A DNA stretch of 64,000 bases from Halostella limicola (GTDB taxonomy: Archaea > Halobacteriota > Halobacteria > Halobacteriales > Natronoarchaeaceae): contig NZ_RCDI01000001.1 in NCBI RefSeq assembly GCF_003675875.1, positions 248,001-312,000 of the forward strand, in the 5' to 3' direction. A model generated the notes under the pieces. That model saw only the letters and a list, made by a program, of their open reading frames with translations. It was not told where the DNA came from and made no database searches. Both the position numbers and the translations under genes were made by a program. Of this stretch, positions 61,839 through 64,000 are shown one piece after another; positions within the stretch are counted from its first letter, which is position 1, and each line of letters starts with the position of its first letter.

Positions 61839-61855
61839 GGGCCTAGAAGAGGCCC
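61839..61855 (-). terminator. Stem-loop at the end of the small arginine-rich ORF
   Basis: GGGCCT and AGGCCC form a 6-bp stem around a 5-nt loop overlapping the stop codon of the small ORF. The position would suit a transcription-ending or pausing hairpin before argG. Confidence 0.35.
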
Positions 61856-61941
61856 GGTCGTCGCGGTCGCGGTCGCGGAGAAGGGGCGCCGGACCCGCCG
61901 CTCGCGGCCGTCGCGAGCGCGGCGCGGCGAGACCGTGCCAT
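61843..61941 (-). CDS. Putative 32-residue arginine-rich ORF upstream of argG
   Basis: The reverse strand has ATG at 61941 and TAG at 61843. The product is M-A-R-S-R-R-A-A ... PRPRPRRPGLF with seven arginines in 32 residues, several encoded by CGA. A TTTAATAG element at 61969-61975 lies about 30 nt upstream, the normal promoter distance. The stop lies inside a stem-loop (61839-61855). No homologue is recognised. It may be a true small protein, a leader peptide, or a chance ORF in GC-rich repeats. Confidence 0.35.
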   Translation of the reverse strand: MARSRRAALATAASGGSGAPSPRPRPRRPGLF

Positions 61942-62029
61942 CGGTAAGTCCACGTAGCGGTACTGGGCTATTAAACCCTTCCGGCGGGGCAAAAGTTACG
62001 CCGCGCGCCTCGCGGCCGTCGGATCGGCG

Positions 62030-62773
62030 TTACGGCTCGTCGTCCGCGGTCTCGCTGTCGTCGGACGCCGTCTCGTTGTCGGCGGTCGTGGTTCCGTTTT
62101 CGCCGGTCGTCGTCTCGTCTGCCGTCGTCTCGTTCCCGACGCCTTCGCCCGGACCGCGGTCGCCGGGCCCGACGTCTCGTCCCGCAGGCGAACCGGGATT
62201 CTCACCGGCGATAGAGCGAGCGATCTCGGCGACCTCGGGACCGGAGAGGTTCTCGGCGCGATCGCGCAGCGACCGGACCGCGTCGGCGTCGACGCCGTTG
62301 GCTTCGAGGACGTCGGCGGGGATCCCCTCGGCGGCGTTCTCGCTCGCGTTCGCCATGCGCTGCACGGTGTGGATCTCCGCGGCGACCTTCGCCAGTTCGG
62401 CGCGGTAGCGGCCCTCGGAGATCGACCCGTTGTCGCGGGCCTGCTCCAGCTCGGCCCGGCGCTGTTCGAGCTCGGTCAGGCGCTCCTCGGTGTCGTTGAT
62501 TTCCCCGGCCACAATCGAGGCCCGCGCCTCGTCGCTCGCGGCGGCGGCGACGCGGACGCCGAAGGTCCGCTCCTCCATCTCGCCGTCGATCTCGGCGCCC
62601 TGCACGCCGACGACGCCGGCGAGGCGTTCGCCCGGTGCGACCGATTCGTTCCCGTCGTTCGCGTCGTCGTCGTCCTGCGGTACGCTCCCGTCCGCTCCCG
62701 CGAACGCGGCGGCGGGCGCCGCCACCAGCGCGGCGGCGAGGACGGCGAGCGCGAGGAGGGTGCGTCGTTCCAT
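62030..62773 (-). CDS. Secreted coiled-coil protein with Thr/Asp/Glu-rich tail, unknown function
   Basis: This 247-residue protein has a signal peptide (MERRTLLALAVLAAALVAAP). An acidic region follows, then a predicted coiled coil (INDTEERLTELEQRRAELEQ onward), helices with VDADAVRSLRDRAENLSG, and a Thr/Glu/Asp-rich tail (NETTADETTTGENGTTTADN) that may be glycosylated. There is no membrane anchor after the signal peptide. I believe it matches a haloarchaeal family near DUF7096, found beside membrane winged-helix regulators. Here it lies directly downstream of such a regulator on the same strand, 147 nt after its stop. Confidence 0.75.
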   Translation of the reverse strand: MERRTLLALAVLAAALVAAPAAAFAGADGSVPQDDDDANDGNESVAPGERLAGVVGVQGAEIDGEMEERTFGVRVAAAASDEARASIVAGEINDTEERLTELEQRRAELEQARDNGSISEGRYRAELAKVAAEIHTVQRMANASENAAEGIPADVLEANGVDADAVRSLRDRAENLSGPEVAEIARSIAGENPGSPAGRDVGPGDRGPGEGVGNETTADETTTGENGTTTADNETASDDSETADDEP

Positions 62774-62920
62774 CTACCCGGTCGTACGCGACCGCTCTCC
62801 ATATAACTGACACTCCCTCGCTCCGGATCAACCCCGATTAAGGCGGATTCAAGACGGTTCATCCCGGTGCAGTCGCCCGATTGCCGGTGCGAGGGAGCTA
62901 TTCGGCGACTGCCGGACCCG

Positions 62921-64000
62921 TTACTCCTCGCCTTCGTCGGGGAGCGACAGCACGTTCTCCCGACCGAGGCGGAAGCTCTCTACTTTCCCCTCGTCCCGGA
63001 GGTCGCTCACGACCTGACTGGTCTTGGCCTCGGTCCAGTCGAGCGCCTGAACGACCTCCTGTTGTTTCATCCGCCCGCCCTGCTGGTCGAGCAGCCGGAG
63101 GACGCGCTCCTCGTTGGAGAGCAGTTCCGGCGGCGGTCCGTCGTCGGTCGCGTCGCCGTCGCCTTCGCCTGCCGCGTCGGCGTCGCCACCGCCGCCGGTC
63201 GCCCCGGTCGTCTCGTCGCCTCTCGCGTCTCGGTGCCGCGCCCAGTACGCCAGGGCGGCGACGCCGACCGCGCCGACGAGCGCGAGCGCACCGAGCATCC
63301 ACGCGTCGGGGGAGTCGCCGTCGGCGCCGTCTCCCCCGTTCGACGGGCCGAGCAGGATCCGGGGGTCGTCGGTCCCGAAGTCCGTCTGCGACCCCCGCCA
63401 GGTGACCGACCGGTCGCCGCTGTCGTCGGCGTCCGGCGACACGACGGACGCCTCGTACCCCGCCGGCCACTCGACGGTCATGCGCGTCTCGTCGCTCAGG
63501 AAGAACCCGCGGATGGCGTCGCCGATCCGGATCTCGCTGCCGTCGACTGCGGCGAAGCGCTCCCAGGTGAACGAGTACGTGACGACACCGTACTCCTGCG
63601 GGATCGACCGCGTCTCCGCCCGAACGCTCACGTCGCGGACCGACATCTCTCGACCGGTCTCGTTCTCCGCGGCGGCGGCGGTGCGCTCGATGCGCTCCCG
63701 GAACCGCGACGTGTAGTTCTCCGGGTTCTCCTCGACGTCGCGCTGCAGGTCCTCGAAGGCCTGCGTCGAGTTGTCGTCGTCGAGTCTGGTCCAGTACTGC
63801 ATCTCCCAGCGCGCCGTCCCGTTCTCGTCGACGGACACGAGGATGCGGATCTCGTCGGTCTCGACGCTCTGGTGAAGGGCGTTCGGATCCGGATCCTCGC
63901 CCGCGGCCGGCGTCGCACCGGCGGTCGCGAGGGCGGTTCCGACGCCGGCCGTTACCAGCGCGGTCGCGACCAAGAGCGCAAGCAGGGACCTCGTCGTGCC
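62921..64000 (-). CDS. Membrane-anchored winged-helix regulator (N-terminus beyond window)
   Basis: The frame is open to the window edge, so the start is outside; the first visible residues (TTRSLLALLVATALVTAGVG) are a signal peptide. A secreted domain follows (IRILVSVDENGTARWEMQYW ... YSFTWERFAAVDGSEI ... MTVEWPAGYEA) of the DUF7345 type as I recall it. Then come one span (AWMLGALALVGAVGVAALAYW), an acidic linker and a cytoplasmic winged helix (LLSNEERVLRLLDQQGGRMKQ, DWTEAKTSQVVSDLRDEGK). The winged helix aligns with those of the regulators at 23356 and 30261. Its likely job is to pass an outside signal to DNA. Confidence 0.8.
   Translation of the reverse strand, partial: GTTRSLLALLVATALVTAGVGTALATAGATPAAGEDPDPNALHQSVETDEIRILVSVDENGTARWEMQYWTRLDDDNSTQAFEDLQRDVEENPENYTSRFRERIERTAAAAENETGREMSVRDVSVRAETRSIPQEYGVVTYSFTWERFAAVDGSEIRIGDAIRGFFLSDETRMTVEWPAGYEASVVSPDADDSGDRSVTWRGSQTDFGTDDPRILLGPSNGGDGADGDSPDAWMLGALALVGAVGVAALAYWARHRDARGDETTGATGGGGDADAAGEGDGDATDDGPPPELLSNEERVLRLLDQQGGRMKQQEVVQALDWTEAKTSQVVSDLRDEGKVESFRLGRENVLSLPDEGEE

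Noticed and set aside
1..64000. rRNA, tRNA, integrase, toxin-antitoxin or restriction-modification genes
   Set aside because: No sequence with the needed motifs was seen in any gap or frame that I examined.

Overview
The window comes from a haloarchaeon (class Halobacteria). Outside one island the DNA is very GC-rich, and most proteins are rich in Asp and Glu. Promoters are archaeal: TATA-like elements sit about 26-30 nt upstream of ATG or GTG codons, which implies mostly leaderless transcripts. Typical haloarchaeal systems are present: LysW-carrier arginine synthesis, bacterial-type UvrB and UvrC, an NAD-dependent DNA ligase, membrane-tethered winged-helix regulators and many small acidic lineage-specific proteins. 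I saw no rRNA, tRNA, CRISPR array or intact transposon.

Layout. 1-2.6 kb: a 2-oxoacid/acetoin dehydrogenase operon (E1 alpha, E1 beta, then an AcoX-like NAD-kinase-fold protein cut by the left edge). 2.7-6.2 kb: a MATE exporter and two divergent rhodanese sulfurtransferases. 6.3-17.9 kb: an AT-richer surface-glycan island with four glycosyltransferases, four alkaline-phosphatase/sulfatase-superfamily proteins, a Wzx-like flippase and a Wzy-like polymerase/ligase, bordered by a polyprenyl-phosphate sugar-1-phosphate transferase (18.1-19.5 kb). These could together start, extend, decorate, flip and polymerise a lipid-linked surface glycan.

19.7-36 kb: a ferritin-like protein, uvrB and uvrC, a DoxX protein, an NhaC antiporter, an ABC-2 exporter, NAD-dependent DNA ligase, and two paralogous membrane regulators. 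Each regulator has a signal peptide, an outside domain with calcium-binding-type repeats, one membrane span and an inside winged helix. A third relative without the repeats runs off the right edge beside a secreted coiled-coil protein.

36-46 kb: a class V aminotransferase, several small unknown proteins, an MFS transporter, a cytoplasmic trypsin-like protease, a pentapeptide-repeat/potassium-channel fusion, and the metY-metX pair behind a perfect 9-bp inverted repeat. 46.5-50.6 kb: serB and serA (divergent) and thrC. 50.7-52.6 kb: a winged-helix regulator and two tandem paralogous membrane proteins. 52.6-61.7 kb: a one-directional arginine cluster, argG-argH followed by lysW-argX-argC-argB-argD-argE-argF, with a 32-codon arginine-rich ORF ahead of argG.

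Strongest leads for unexplored biology: the membrane-anchored regulators with extracellular calcium-type repeats and secreted partners; the cytoplasmic sulfatase-like proteins in the glycan island; the pentapeptide-repeat ion channel; and the candidate regulatory sites ahead of metYX and argGH. Family calls rest on reading motifs by eye; no database search was possible.
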